Shown here one piece after another: positions 15,889 through 24,082 of a stretch of DNA of 33,537 bases. Made by a program: the position numbers and the translations under genes. How positions within the stretch are numbered: position 1 is the stretch's first letter; the number at the start of each line of letters is the position of its first letter. The DNA is from Acidobacteriota bacterium (GTDB lineage: Bacteria > Acidobacteriota > Terriglobia > Terriglobales > Acidobacteriaceae). The notes under the pieces were generated by a model. It saw only the letters and a program-made list of their open reading frames with translations, was not told the origin of the DNA and searched no databases. Location: NCBI GenBank assembly GCA_023441255.1, contig JAEZPW010000243.1, positions 1 through 33,537 on the forward strand, in the 5' to 3' direction.

Positions 15889-17244
15889 ATGCCTATCAGA
15901 CGAAAACTCAGTCGTTGCCAGGCGTTGCTGCTGTTCGCGCTCTTGGCCCTGACGGCCGGAGCTGTGACCATCGCTGGCACTCTGACATTCACGAATACTC
16001 CGCTTTTGAGACCGGAAGGGGACAGCGAGCCTGCAATATCGATTGGTCCAAGCAGCACGATGGCCATTACGGGGTTGCGCTGGCTCGCATTCGGAACGAA
16101 CCTATGGACGGGACCCACCGGCTCAACACCGACTTATCGTGGAGTGATTGATGCCGCGCTGCAACAGCCCGGACGAAGCGTTCTCGGTGGCGGTGACGCT
16201 GATGTCGATATTGGCTCGACCGGCACCCTCCACGAAACCAGCTTGGTCTTTCTCGTCAACAAACCATTCACGGCAGCTACCCTGGGCGTCGCCGCCGTTA
16301 CCTGTCCGGATGCAACATCGAGTTCGTTCAACATTTCGAGTTGCAAATCGCAGGTGTTGGACAAAGCCGGGGCCGACCGCCAGTGGATCACGTCAGAACA
16401 CTCGACGGTGTACATCAGCTACCACGACTCGGGAAGCAGTTCGTTGATCCATGTGCAACGGTCAGATGACGATGGCTTCACGTGGCAGAAAGTCGGGGAT
16501 CCAATCGTAGGACAGGGCCGCCTGACAGGGTTCGCGACTTTCAACAACACGCAAGGGCCGATCGTTGCAGACCCGCACACCGGCAACGTCTATGCCATCT
16601 ACTCGGCAGGAGAGCCGAGCGTCCAGAAAGGTACAAGTGGGGCGTACAACAATATTTTGGTTTCACGCAGTACCGATAAAGGCGTTACCTGGACGGCAAC
16701 CGTGGTTTTCCATGCGCCACTGTTTACGAATTTCAGCAATGTGTTTCCGGCGCTCGCGGTTGATCCTACAAACGGTGATCTCTACGCGACTTGGTCGGAT
16801 GCGCACCACGTGTTCTTCTCGCGATCTACCGATCAGGGCGTGACGTGGTCGCCTGCAGTGACAGTGAATGCGGCCCCTGCGCTGACTGCGATCTTCCCCT
16901 GGGTGGCGGCGTACAACGGCACTGTTGACGTTGTGTATTACGGCACCTCCGCGGCGAGCAAGGACGATACAACGGCTGTCTGGAACGTGTATTTGGCGCA
17001 AACCGTGAACGGCGGCACGACCTTCAGGCAGAGTCGAGTAAGCAATACGCCAAATCATGTCGGGGTGATCTGCACCGAAGGCACGGGATGCGCGCCCGGT
17101 ACGCGGAACTTGCTTGATCTATTCGAGGTGGCAATCAATCCGCAGACCGGACTGGCAGGTGTTATATACACCGACGACACGCTTACCAAGACCAGCAGCG
17201 GGAGTCCTTTGCCACAGATCGTTTTGGCACAGCAGAATCCGTGA
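15889..17244 (+). CDS. Secreted Asp-box (BNR, sialidase-like) repeat protein
   Basis: A protein of about 451 residues with a signal peptide (ALLLFALLALTAGAVTIAG, about 12-30). Three Asp-boxes of the S-x-D-x-G-x-x-W type are clear: SDDDGFTW (192-199), STDKGVTW (261-268) and STDQGVTW (313-320), with a degenerate fourth (NGGTTF). This indicates a beta-propeller like sialidases and related exo-glycan or cell-surface proteins. The sialidase catalytic Arg triad was not recognised, so no substrate is assigned. The start at 15889 (MPIRRKLSR) puts basic residues straight before the hydrophobic segment, but no strong Shine-Dalgarno is present; earlier in-frame ATGs at 15691 or 15835 would add non-signal residues. 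It is probably monocistronic. Confidence 0.8.
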   Translation: MPIRRKLSRCQALLLFALLALTAGAVTIAGTLTFTNTPLLRPEGDSEPAISIGPSSTMAITGLRWLAFGTNLWTGPTGSTPTYRGVIDAALQQPGRSVLGGGDADVDIGSTGTLHETSLVFLVNKPFTAATLGVAAVTCPDATSSSFNISSCKSQVLDKAGADRQWITSEHSTVYISYHDSGSSSLIHVQRSDDDGFTWQKVGDPIVGQGRLTGFATFNNTQGPIVADPHTGNVYAIYSAGEPSVQKGTSGAYNNILVSRSTDKGVTWTATVVFHAPLFTNFSNVFPALAVDPTNGDLYATWSDAHHVFFSRSTDQGVTWSPAVTVNAAPALTAIFPWVAAYNGTVDVVYYGTSAASKDDTTAVWNVYLAQTVNGGTTFRQSRVSNTPNHVGVICTEGTGCAPGTRNLLDLFEVAINPQTGLAGVIYTDDTLTKTSSGSPLPQIVLAQQNP

Positions 17245-17298
17245 GCAATACAGATCCCGCGAGTTCGTATTCTGTCAGATAAGTAGCCACACAGCTCC

Positions 17299-17325
17299 CG
17301 ATGGGCCAGTCAATCTGGCCCGTCG
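17299..17325. other. Stem-loop downstream of the Asp-box protein gene
   Basis: CGATGGGCCAG (17299-17309), loop TCAAT, CTGGCCCGTCG (17315-17325): an 11-bp stem with one T-G mismatch. It lies 55 bases after the stop codon at 17244. There is no T-run, so it may be a weak terminator or an RNA 3' stabilising hairpin. Confidence 0.45.
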
Positions 17326-17418
17326 GTGGTCGTGCTTGCAGCCCGCAATAGCCGCGAGAACCCCTGTTCACGGCAACAAACGTGGAACTCTGTTAACAAT
17401 CGGCGTAGAGTGCCTGAC

Positions 17419-17931
17419 GTGAAAGGAATTCGAAGCGAGAACGAGATCAGTGACAACCCCAACCTCCGGGTAGATTACTCGCCTGAACTGCAACTCTCGA
17501 TTTCATGCTCCGAAGTCGAAGGTCACACCGCGGGAATTGAATGTCGGTGCGATGTGACCTGTCGCGTGCTGCACCCCGGCGGTCATTTCGAGTACGTTTC
17601 CGGCGGACTGCTGTTCGACATTGAGGGTAGTGAATCTTTCGCGTCATTTCTGGAAGAACTGCGGCAAGTACAGCGGGGCGAGGCGTCGTGCGCAGTGTTG
17701 AAGAATGTGGGCGAAGAGTTTGTTCTTACCCTGGAAACGGCTGACCGGATACTTCGTCGCGTTCACATGAACGTCGCGGCAAGAGAATACGTTGCGGATA
17801 TTCAAGACTTCGCTACCGCGCAGTTTCACGTCGAGTTGGATTATGACCTTTACGTCAACAAGCTTCTTGAAGCAGTAGTAGCGTTTGTACGTGACCTGCG
17901 CAGGTTCGCGGGTAGCGTCGGGAGAATATAG
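17419..17931 (+). CDS. Hypothetical protein, possibly WapI-type immunity family
   Basis: A 170-residue cytosolic protein if the GTG at 17419 is the start (no clear ribosome site; other non-ATG starts are possible). It has no signal or membrane segment. The order of features recalls WapI-like immunity proteins of contact-dependent toxins: a strand with GGLLFDIEGSES, then FASFLEELRQVQRGEA, EEFVLTLETADR, and a C-terminal FHVELDYDLYVNKLLEAVVA with an amphipathic helix. The resemblance is to the pattern only and was not checked. No toxin gene lies nearby, so if it is an immunity protein it is an orphan. It ends 20 bases before the convergent TPR gene. Confidence 0.55.
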   Translation: MKGIRSENEISDNPNLRVDYSPELQLSISCSEVEGHTAGIECRCDVTCRVLHPGGHFEYVSGGLLFDIEGSESFASFLEELRQVQRGEASCAVLKNVGEEFVLTLETADRILRRVHMNVAAREYVADIQDFATAQFHVELDYDLYVNKLLEAVVAFVRDLRRFAGSVGRI

Positions 17932-17950
17932 CTAGTGGCAAATGTGCCTG

Positions 17951-19558
17951 CTACTTCATGGCCAGCGTTAGTTTCTTGCGGGCTTCGGCCAGTTCGGGGC
18001 GTTCGTCGCCCACGGCGATCTCCGTGAGTTTGCGGAAGTAGTTGGCGGCGGTGGCGGAGTCGCCCGCGGCGTCGGCTGCCGTGGCGGCGCCGTAAAGGGC
18101 GTTGAAGCGGTTGGGCGCCACCTTGAGCACGGCCTCGTATTCGGCGACGGCCTGCTTCGGCTGCTTGTTCAGCACCAGGAGTTCGGCGAGCATCTCGCGC
18201 GCGGGCGTCACCTGAGCGGGCGTCACCGGGTGTTTGTCCATGCTCTCTTCAAGTTGGGCGGCGTGGCGCATAGCGCTGACGGCTTCGTCGGACTTGCCCG
18301 ACTGTTGTGCGATCCAGGCGGCGACCTCACGCCGTTGTACCTCGACCTGCTTTGACCAGTATTCACTTTTCGCGGCGCTGGCATCCCGCAGACGGGCCAG
18401 ATTCTGCTCGGCTTCTTGTGCGCGGCTGAGGTTGCCGGAACGCGCGGCGCCTTCTCCGATGGCCGCCCAGACGATGGCCTGCGCCCATGGGACGGCGGTG
18501 GTGTGGGGCGGCAGTTCGGAGGCTTCTTTCCACTTGCGGAGTTCGATGGTGTAGCGCGCCGGCACAGCGCAGCTGGAGTAGTCGCCTGCGAGCGGGAGTC
18601 CCTTGATGGGCGGCAATGAACGCATTTGGTCGAGCACCGCCTTTGCTTCTTTCACCCTGCCGCTTTGCAGGTAGGCGTATTCGAGGTAGTCCATGGCATG
18701 CAGGCGCTCGCCGCGAGCTTCGCCGTTCTGCGACGTGGCTTCCGCCTGGGCGGCAACGCGTGCCGCGTTCAAGTTGGACGCAATGGATTCGTCCCACAGG
18801 CCGAGACGGGTGAAGATGTGCGACGGCATGTGGTTGGCGTGTGCTGAAGCCGGCGCGATCTTGGCGTAGGCGCGGGCGGCGGGAAGGGCTTTCTCGGCCA
18901 GCACCGGGTTGTCGTAGCAATGAATGAGATAGTGCGCAACGCCCGGGTGGTGCGGTTGTTTCTGGAAGATCGGCTCAAGGATCTCGCCGCACTTGCGCTG
19001 GTTGGCGAAGGTGCGGTCCGTCTTGGGCGCGGTGACGGCCAGCGACAGTGCGTGGAACACGGCGGCTTCGGTGTCGTCGGGAAATTGCGATCGCAGCGCG
19101 GCCATCCTGGCTTCGAAGGCCTGGGCGTGCGCGTGCGCATCTTTGCCGTCCTCGCGATAGATTTCGGCAATGGCGTCGATGTAACCCTTTTCCCCCGGGG
19201 TAGTGTGAGTGTTGGAGAAAGCAAGCTGAGTGGCCTTGAGGGAGGCAGCGCGGCCACGGTCCATGTCGCCGCTGTCCCATAGGCCGTGATAATTGGCCAT
19301 GGCCACGCCCCATTGGGCCATGGCGCAGGTCGGGTCCTTCGCGGCGATTTTGCTGAAGGCCTCGTCGGCCTGCTCGTACTGGAACGAGTGTAGAAGCGCG
19401 ACGGCGCGGTTGAAGTCGGCGGTAACGGATTTCGCGCACGAGGTGGCAAAGTTCACGGAACCGATTTGTTCCGCCGTGAGTTCGTGCTGATGGGCTTGCT
19501 GGGCCGATGAGGATGCGACTAGTGCGAAAGTGAGTAGAAGAGAAGCGAGGGAGCGCAT
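17951..19558 (-). CDS. Exported tetratricopeptide-repeat protein
   Basis: A 535-residue protein with a signal peptide (MRSLASLLLTFALVASSSAQ). The rest is helix pairs of TPR type, for example FNRAVALLHSFQYEQADEAF near the N-terminus and PKQAVAEYEAVLKVAPNRF near the C-terminus. A middle segment, HANHMPSHIFTRLGLWDES, is typical of a group of acidobacterial and proteobacterial TPR proteins of unknown role. The start at 19558 is well supported by GAGGAGG 5 bases upstream and by the signal peptide; a GTG or ATG at 19663 would add 35 charged residues. It likely scaffolds protein contacts in the periplasm. No partner gene is close. Confidence 0.87.
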   Translation of the reverse strand: MRSLASLLLTFALVASSSAQQAHQHELTAEQIGSVNFATSCAKSVTADFNRAVALLHSFQYEQADEAFSKIAAKDPTCAMAQWGVAMANYHGLWDSGDMDRGRAASLKATQLAFSNTHTTPGEKGYIDAIAEIYREDGKDAHAHAQAFEARMAALRSQFPDDTEAAVFHALSLAVTAPKTDRTFANQRKCGEILEPIFQKQPHHPGVAHYLIHCYDNPVLAEKALPAARAYAKIAPASAHANHMPSHIFTRLGLWDESIASNLNAARVAAQAEATSQNGEARGERLHAMDYLEYAYLQSGRVKEAKAVLDQMRSLPPIKGLPLAGDYSSCAVPARYTIELRKWKEASELPPHTTAVPWAQAIVWAAIGEGAARSGNLSRAQEAEQNLARLRDASAAKSEYWSKQVEVQRREVAAWIAQQSGKSDEAVSAMRHAAQLEESMDKHPVTPAQVTPAREMLAELLVLNKQPKQAVAEYEAVLKVAPNRFNALYGAATAADAAGDSATAANYFRKLTEIAVGDERPELAEARKKLTLAMK

Positions 19559-19842
19559 TGAACCTCCTCGTTGCGAATCGATGATGATGCGATGCGCAGC
19601 GCTGAAGTTGGCCTGCGGCGCCCGTTCCCGATTCGGTCCTTTGGCCCTCTGGAAGCCGCGCAAAATCGAAATTAAAGATGACTGTCAAGTCAACAGATGA
19701 GCTGGCGTGTTAACCTTGTCGGCACGCGCTGGGGGATGGCCCTACGTCTCAGGACCATGCGTAAAGACACTTACCGCAACATATCTCTGTCCCTGATTTT
19801 CGGGTCAGTCTCCCGGCCAACTTTCGAAAAGGGGACTGAACG

Positions 19843-21195
19843 ATGAGCGTAAGAAACCGTTGGATTGCCTTTGGCGCAATCCTGCTTGTAAGCGCTGTCA
19901 GCTTCGCCCAGAAAGCCACTTCCGGCACCTTCTCGACATGGGACGCGGACATGATCAACATCGAGAAGGTGACGCAGACCGGCAAGGGTGTTTACGTTGC
20001 CGTGCTGGACACTGGACTGGTACCGAACTGGAAGGATTTCTTCCCGACTTCACGCATTGCGACCAATCTGGGCACAGGTTTCGACCAGTCGGTCACTTTC
20101 AAGGCGCACAGCCCCAACGGCTGCGAATTCGACGTGGAACTGGGAGATGTGCGTCAGACGACTTGGGTAGGGTCCACCACTTCAACGCACGGCACGCACG
20201 TTACGAGCACGATCCTGGGCTTCAACTATCGCAGCAATTTTGACGCAGCCGCAGGTTATCCCCTGCCGCCGATCTACGTTCGGGGAATCGCGCCGGACGT
20301 GACCGTCATTCCGGTGAAGGTTCTTGCGGACTACACGATTCCGGCTTTGCCGCAGTGCCCGGTCGCGACCAAGTCGCAGCGCGTGAACTTCGGCACGGAC
20401 CAGATGGTAGCAGCGGGCATTCGCTACGTGACCAGCCTGGCCAAGAAGGGCTACAAGCCGATGGTCATCAACATGAGCCTGGGCGGATCAGGGCTCGCCG
20501 ATGTCGAGAAAGCAGCGATCGATGATGCCATCGCGAACGGCGTGGTGATCGTGGCGGCCGCAGGCAACGAGGGCGAAGCGGGCATGGGATATCCCGGCGC
20601 CTACGCACCGGTGATCTCAGCCGGTTCGGTAGGCTGGACCGGCGAGTGGCTCTTCCCTGATACGCAGCAACCGCGTTACCGCATGTGGTGGCTGCAGTAT
20701 CCATTTCCTCCGCTGGTGCCGGGCAGCGGCGACGTCCCGGAGAGCAACGTTATCAATGACACATACGTGTCCGACTTCAGCAGCCGCGCCGTGCCGGGCC
20801 AGCAGCTCGACGTGATGGCGCCGGGATCGTGGGTGCGTGGTCCATTCGAAGGCACGCCGGGCTACCGGCACCTGCCCTGGTGGGCAAAGGGTGTGGGCGA
20901 CCTGCACGGCGGTCCGAGCACGTATTTCTATGTGGGCGGGACGTCGATGGCAACGCCGCACGTGAGCGGCGTGTCGGCTCTGCTGCTGCAGAAAGACCCC
21001 AACCTGACCGCGGCGCAGATCCAGTCTATTTTGAAGTCGACGGCGCTGCCCATACCGGACACCGGTTCGCGCAACGTCTTTGATATCGCGCAGTGGGTAG
21101 TCATCTCGTGGGATACGGACTGCAACGGGACACCGTGTGATCCGGTCGGGGCAGGACTGCTCCAGGCCGATGCCGCGATAGCTGCCACACCGTAA
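19843..21195 (+). CDS. Secreted subtilisin-like serine protease (S8)
   Basis: A 450-residue exported peptidase with a signal peptide (1-22, cut near SFA). The triad is complete: Asp56 in VAVLDTG, His116 in STHGTHVTS and Ser368 in GGTSMATPHVSG. The oxyanion Asn242 lies in AAAGNEGE. There is no obvious propeptide domain: only about 30 residues lie between the signal and the first catalytic strand, so the usual inhibitor pro-region is missing or very short. A long insert (about 265-360) sits between the Asn and Ser blocks. A GGGGACTG ribosome site lies about 4 bases from the ATG. It is followed by a strong terminator at 21261. Confidence 0.94.
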   Translation: MSVRNRWIAFGAILLVSAVSFAQKATSGTFSTWDADMINIEKVTQTGKGVYVAVLDTGLVPNWKDFFPTSRIATNLGTGFDQSVTFKAHSPNGCEFDVELGDVRQTTWVGSTTSTHGTHVTSTILGFNYRSNFDAAAGYPLPPIYVRGIAPDVTVIPVKVLADYTIPALPQCPVATKSQRVNFGTDQMVAAGIRYVTSLAKKGYKPMVINMSLGGSGLADVEKAAIDDAIANGVVIVAAAGNEGEAGMGYPGAYAPVISAGSVGWTGEWLFPDTQQPRYRMWWLQYPFPPLVPGSGDVPESNVINDTYVSDFSSRAVPGQQLDVMAPGSWVRGPFEGTPGYRHLPWWAKGVGDLHGGPSTYFYVGGTSMATPHVSGVSALLLQKDPNLTAAQIQSILKSTALPIPDTGSRNVFDIAQWVVISWDTDCNGTPCDPVGAGLLQADAAIAATP

Positions 21196-21260
21196 CATCG
21201 CGCACGCTTCCCAGCGGGGAAGAGTGCGGCGGCACCCCTCAACAGTGAGACAACACCACA

Positions 21261-21293
21261 AAGGGCGCGTTGCGTACGCGCCCTTATTCTTTT
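21261..21293 (+). terminator. Rho-independent terminator after the subtilase gene
   Basis: Stem AAGGGCGCG (21261-21269) and CGCGCCCTT (21277-21285) with loop TTGCGTA, followed by ATTCTTTT. A perfect 9-bp stem and T-rich tail make this the clearest terminator on the plus strand outside the RNA-like units. It lies 66 bases after the stop codon at 21195 and separates the protease from the dehydrogenase. Confidence 0.9.
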
Positions 21294-21427
21294 GCAGCGT
21301 TGCCGGCAGTCCTGCTCTGTTGCGGTACTCCTGCGTGCTACTCACGCGGTCAGAGGCGGAATTCTGGCGTGAATGTTGGCGCCCGAGTGAAGTGCCCGGG
21401 TGGCGCTTCCGGTGCATCGTAACGGAC

Positions 21428-22654
21428 ATGCTCTGGCGCTATCACACAGCTCTGCTGTTCGTTGCCGCTGCCCTGTTCTGCTGGGCGGGATGCGGCGGCG
21501 GTTCGAACTCTTCGACTGCGAATCCGCCTGCTCCGCCTGCAACCCCAGCGGGCGCGCCATCGGGCGGAGGTTCCACGGCGCCACCAAGCGCGAACAGCGT
21601 AGCGTTGACCACGGTCGTAAGCGGACTCGCGAACCCCGTCGATCTTCAGCAACCGAACGACGGCACTTCACGTCTGTTCGCGGTTGAGCAGGCCGGCACG
21701 ATACGCATTGTCGTGAACGGTTCCGTGCTTCCCGCGCCATTTCTCGACATCACGTCGAAGGTCACGTTCCAGGGCGAAATGGGCCTGCTCGGCCTGGCTT
21801 TTGATCCCAGCTTTGCCCAGAACCAGGTCTTCTATGTGCATTACGACCGCACGGTCGGCGGGCATCGGCAATCGGTAATAGCGCAATACAAGGTCTCTTC
21901 GGACCCGAATGTCGCCGACCCGGCCAGCGAACGAATCCTGCTCACGGTCGATCAGCCCTTCGACAATCACAAGGGTGGACAACTGGCGTTCGGGCCCGAC
22001 GGCTTTCTCTACATAACGCTCGGAGACGGCGGCAGCGAGGGCGACCCGCAGGGCAACGGGCAGAACAAGAACACGCTGCTCGGCAAGATCCTGCGCATCG
22101 ACGTCAACTCCACATCGGGCGGCAGACAATACGCCATACCGGCTGACAATCCGTTTGCCGCCGGCGGTGGATCACCGGAGATATTCGCTTACGGCCTGCG
22201 GAATCCGTGGCGCATGTCGTTCGACCGCACCTCCGGGCGTCTGTTTGCGGGCGACGTGGGTGGCGACCGGTTTGAAGAAGTGGACATCATTCAGCGCGGC
22301 AACAATTACGGCTGGAACATCATGGAAGCGTCGCACTGTTTCAACCCACCGACAGGTTGCGATACGTCTGGCCTGACCATGCCAATTGCCGAATACAGTC
22401 ACAGCGAGGGTGAGGCGATCGTGGGCGGCTACGTGTATCACGGCAGCAAGATACCCACCCTGCAGAATGCCTACATCTTCGGCGATTACGGGAGCGGCAA
22501 GATATGGACGCTGACCGAGAATGGCTCCGGCGGCTGGACGCGGACACCGCTGCTCAGCACCGGCGGGAATATCAGCTCGTTCGGGCAGGACCAGGCGGGC
22601 GAGGTATACGTCGTCGACCTGTCGGGCACAGTCTCGCAGCTGACAGCGAAATGA
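21428..22654 (+). CDS. Lipoprotein PQQ-dependent sugar dehydrogenase (GSDH family)
   Basis: A 408-residue glucose/sorbosone dehydrogenase-type protein (PF07995), likely a quinoprotein oxidising sugars in the periplasm. An N-terminal hydrophobic stretch ends at a lipobox-like AGC with Cys22, then a Gly/Ser/Pro/Ala-rich linker (23-55). The beta-propeller shows GEMGLLGLAFDPSF (116-129), NHKGGQLAFGPDGFLYITLG with His181 (the catalytic-type His of soluble glucose dehydrogenase), and AYGLRNPWRMSFD. PQQ use is inferred from the family. The ATG at 21428 was chosen because the hydrophobic signal follows; only a weak ribosome site is seen. It is separated from the protease by a terminator. Confidence 0.88.
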   Translation: MLWRYHTALLFVAAALFCWAGCGGGSNSSTANPPAPPATPAGAPSGGGSTAPPSANSVALTTVVSGLANPVDLQQPNDGTSRLFAVEQAGTIRIVVNGSVLPAPFLDITSKVTFQGEMGLLGLAFDPSFAQNQVFYVHYDRTVGGHRQSVIAQYKVSSDPNVADPASERILLTVDQPFDNHKGGQLAFGPDGFLYITLGDGGSEGDPQGNGQNKNTLLGKILRIDVNSTSGGRQYAIPADNPFAAGGGSPEIFAYGLRNPWRMSFDRTSGRLFAGDVGGDRFEEVDIIQRGNNYGWNIMEASHCFNPPTGCDTSGLTMPIAEYSHSEGEAIVGGYVYHGSKIPTLQNAYIFGDYGSGKIWTLTENGSGGWTRTPLLSTGGNISSFGQDQAGEVYVVDLSGTVSQLTAK

Positions 22655-22662
22655 AACGATGG

Positions 22663-22840
22663 AGGATGGCTGATGGATGATGGATGATGGCCGATGGATG
22701 AGATCGCAGATCACAGATCGCAAATCGCAGATCGCAGACTTTAGGCTCACAAGCACCTTCTCTAAGAAACACGCGCCAGGGGCCTTCGCCCGTCTCTGGC
22801 CTCCACATCTGCCATCATCCATCATCCATCTGCCATTCCT
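22663..22840. repeat. GATGG/CATCC repeat, palindromic arms (family D)
   Basis: GATGGCTGATGGATGATGG and relatives (22666-22700) are mirrored by CATCATCCATCATCCATC (22814-22831). Between them is a tandem of CAGATCGCAAATCGCAGATC (22705-22737) and about 60 bases of unassigned sequence. Similar arms are at 27707-27780 and in the fabZ-lpxA gap (28730-28752). This lies between the dehydrogenase gene and the birA promoter. Confidence 0.65.
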
Positions 22841-22853
22841 CTGCTATTCCTCT

Positions 22854-22881
22854 TTGTCATTTTTGTGCGCTGGGGCATAAT
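22854..22881 (+). promoter_or_regulatory. Sigma-70-type promoter for birA-coaX
   Basis: TTGTCA (22854-22859), 16 bases, CATAAT (22876-22881): five of six matches to each consensus hexamer. It would start transcription near 22888, about 34 bases before the birA ATG at 22922. No TTGTCA-like match with suitable spacing lies closer to birA. Confidence 0.6.
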
Positions 22882-22921
22882 TGCGTGCTCAGCAGGTACT
22901 TAGGTCTCGCTCGCGCACGAT

Positions 22922-24028
22922 ATGACGCCCGTTGTCTCACGAACCGACGGGGCCCACGACGCCGCGCATTCCAACCAGCGCATGGCGCGGATCATTCGCG
23001 TGCTGAACAGCAACCCGATGCTGGTGGTGAGCGGCACCAAGCTCGGCCAGGAGATCGGGGCGACACGCGCGGAGGTGTGGCGACTGGTGCAGCACCTGCG
23101 CGGTCTCGGCGTCCATATCGCCGGACATCCCGCGACCGGATATAGACTGGAAACCGTGCCCGACCTTCTTCTGCCCGATGCGATTCTGCCGCTGGTGAAG
23201 GGGACCATCTTCGCCACCCGCGTTCATCATTTCTTCAAAACGCCGTCGACGAATACGGCGGCCATGCAGGCTGCCGCAGCGGGCGAATCCGAAGGCGCCT
23301 TGTTCCTGGCCGAAGAACAGACGGCGGGAAGGGGCCGCACCGGACACTCCTGGCACTCGGTCGCGTCGACGGGGATCTACTGCTCGGTGGTGCTGCGGCC
23401 GCAAATCTCACCGGCCGACGCGCTTCCGCTGGCGTTGATGACCGGGCTGGCGACGGCCGCCGCCGTGGAGGAAATCACTGGGTTGAGGCCGGACCTGCGC
23501 TGGCCCAATGACTTACTACTGCGCCGAGCTCATTCCGGCAATATTCCCGAACTCGGTAGTGACAACTCGGTGCTCGGTGCTCGAAAGTTCTGCGGAATTC
23601 TCACGGAACTCAATGCCGAAGCTATGAGCGTGCGTCACGTGGTGATCGGCATTGGCATCAACGTGAACCAGGAAGATTTCCCGCCGGAGATCGCCGATGT
23701 AGCGACGTCGCTTCGCGAAGAGGGCGGACGGGTGTACTCGCGCGTGGAACTCACCGGGGCACTGCTGCGCCATCTGGACCGCGATTACAGTGCGTTCAAG
23801 TCGGCCGATCCGCAACAGGCCCGCGCCGCTATCCTGCGCCGCTTCGAAGAGCGCTCCTCTTACGCACGCGGCTTGAGGGTGCGCGTGGAAGAAGAAGGCG
23901 GCTACGAAGGCACTACCGACGGGCTGGACGAACACGGCTTCCTGCTTGTCCGCACCGAAAAAGGCACCCGCACGGTGCTGCACGGGGGAGTGCGCGCGCT
24001 CACCGATGCGGACGTGGAGCGGTTCTGA
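22922..24028 (+). CDS. birA: Biotin--[acetyl-CoA-carboxylase] ligase, bifunctional BirA
   Basis: Activates biotin as biotinyl-AMP and joins it to the biotin carboxyl carrier protein of acetyl-CoA carboxylase. An N-terminal winged helix (about 22-80, with TRAEVWRLVQHLRGLG) suggests it also represses biotin genes, as E. coli BirA does. The catalytic domain has EEQTAGRGRTGHSWHS (131-146), RWPNDLLL (193-200), and KFCGILTEL with Lys222; IGIGINVNQ (242-250) follows. An insertion of about 20 residues (RRAHSGNIPELGSDNSVLGA, 201-220) sits between the WPND and KxxGIL motifs, and its DNA resembles the ACTCGG repeat near the window start. The start at 22922 has no ribosome site; Met21 at 22982 would also keep the whole HTH. 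It is followed by coaX. Confidence 0.95.
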   Translation: MTPVVSRTDGAHDAAHSNQRMARIIRVLNSNPMLVVSGTKLGQEIGATRAEVWRLVQHLRGLGVHIAGHPATGYRLETVPDLLLPDAILPLVKGTIFATRVHHFFKTPSTNTAAMQAAAAGESEGALFLAEEQTAGRGRTGHSWHSVASTGIYCSVVLRPQISPADALPLALMTGLATAAAVEEITGLRPDLRWPNDLLLRRAHSGNIPELGSDNSVLGARKFCGILTELNAEAMSVRHVVIGIGINVNQEDFPPEIADVATSLREEGGRVYSRVELTGALLRHLDRDYSAFKSADPQQARAAILRRFEERSSYARGLRVRVEEEGGYEGTTDGLDEHGFLLVRTEKGTRTVLHGGVRALTDADVERF

Positions 24029-24029
24029 C

Positions 24030-24082
24030 GCACACTGCACATTGTGCAGTGTGCAATCTGCAATCTACAATCTGCAATCGCC
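24030..24082. repeat. Near-perfect 25-base palindrome and CAATCTG repeat between birA and coaX
   Basis: GCACACTGCACA (24030-24041), T, TGTGCAGTGTGC (24043-24054): a 12-bp perfect inverted repeat with a one-base centre. It is followed by a tandem of CAATCTGCAATCTACAATC (24053-24079), related to 15541-15576. It fills the whole gap between the two genes. It might stop or slow transcription, or be a mobile repeat; there is no T-run. Confidence 0.7.
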
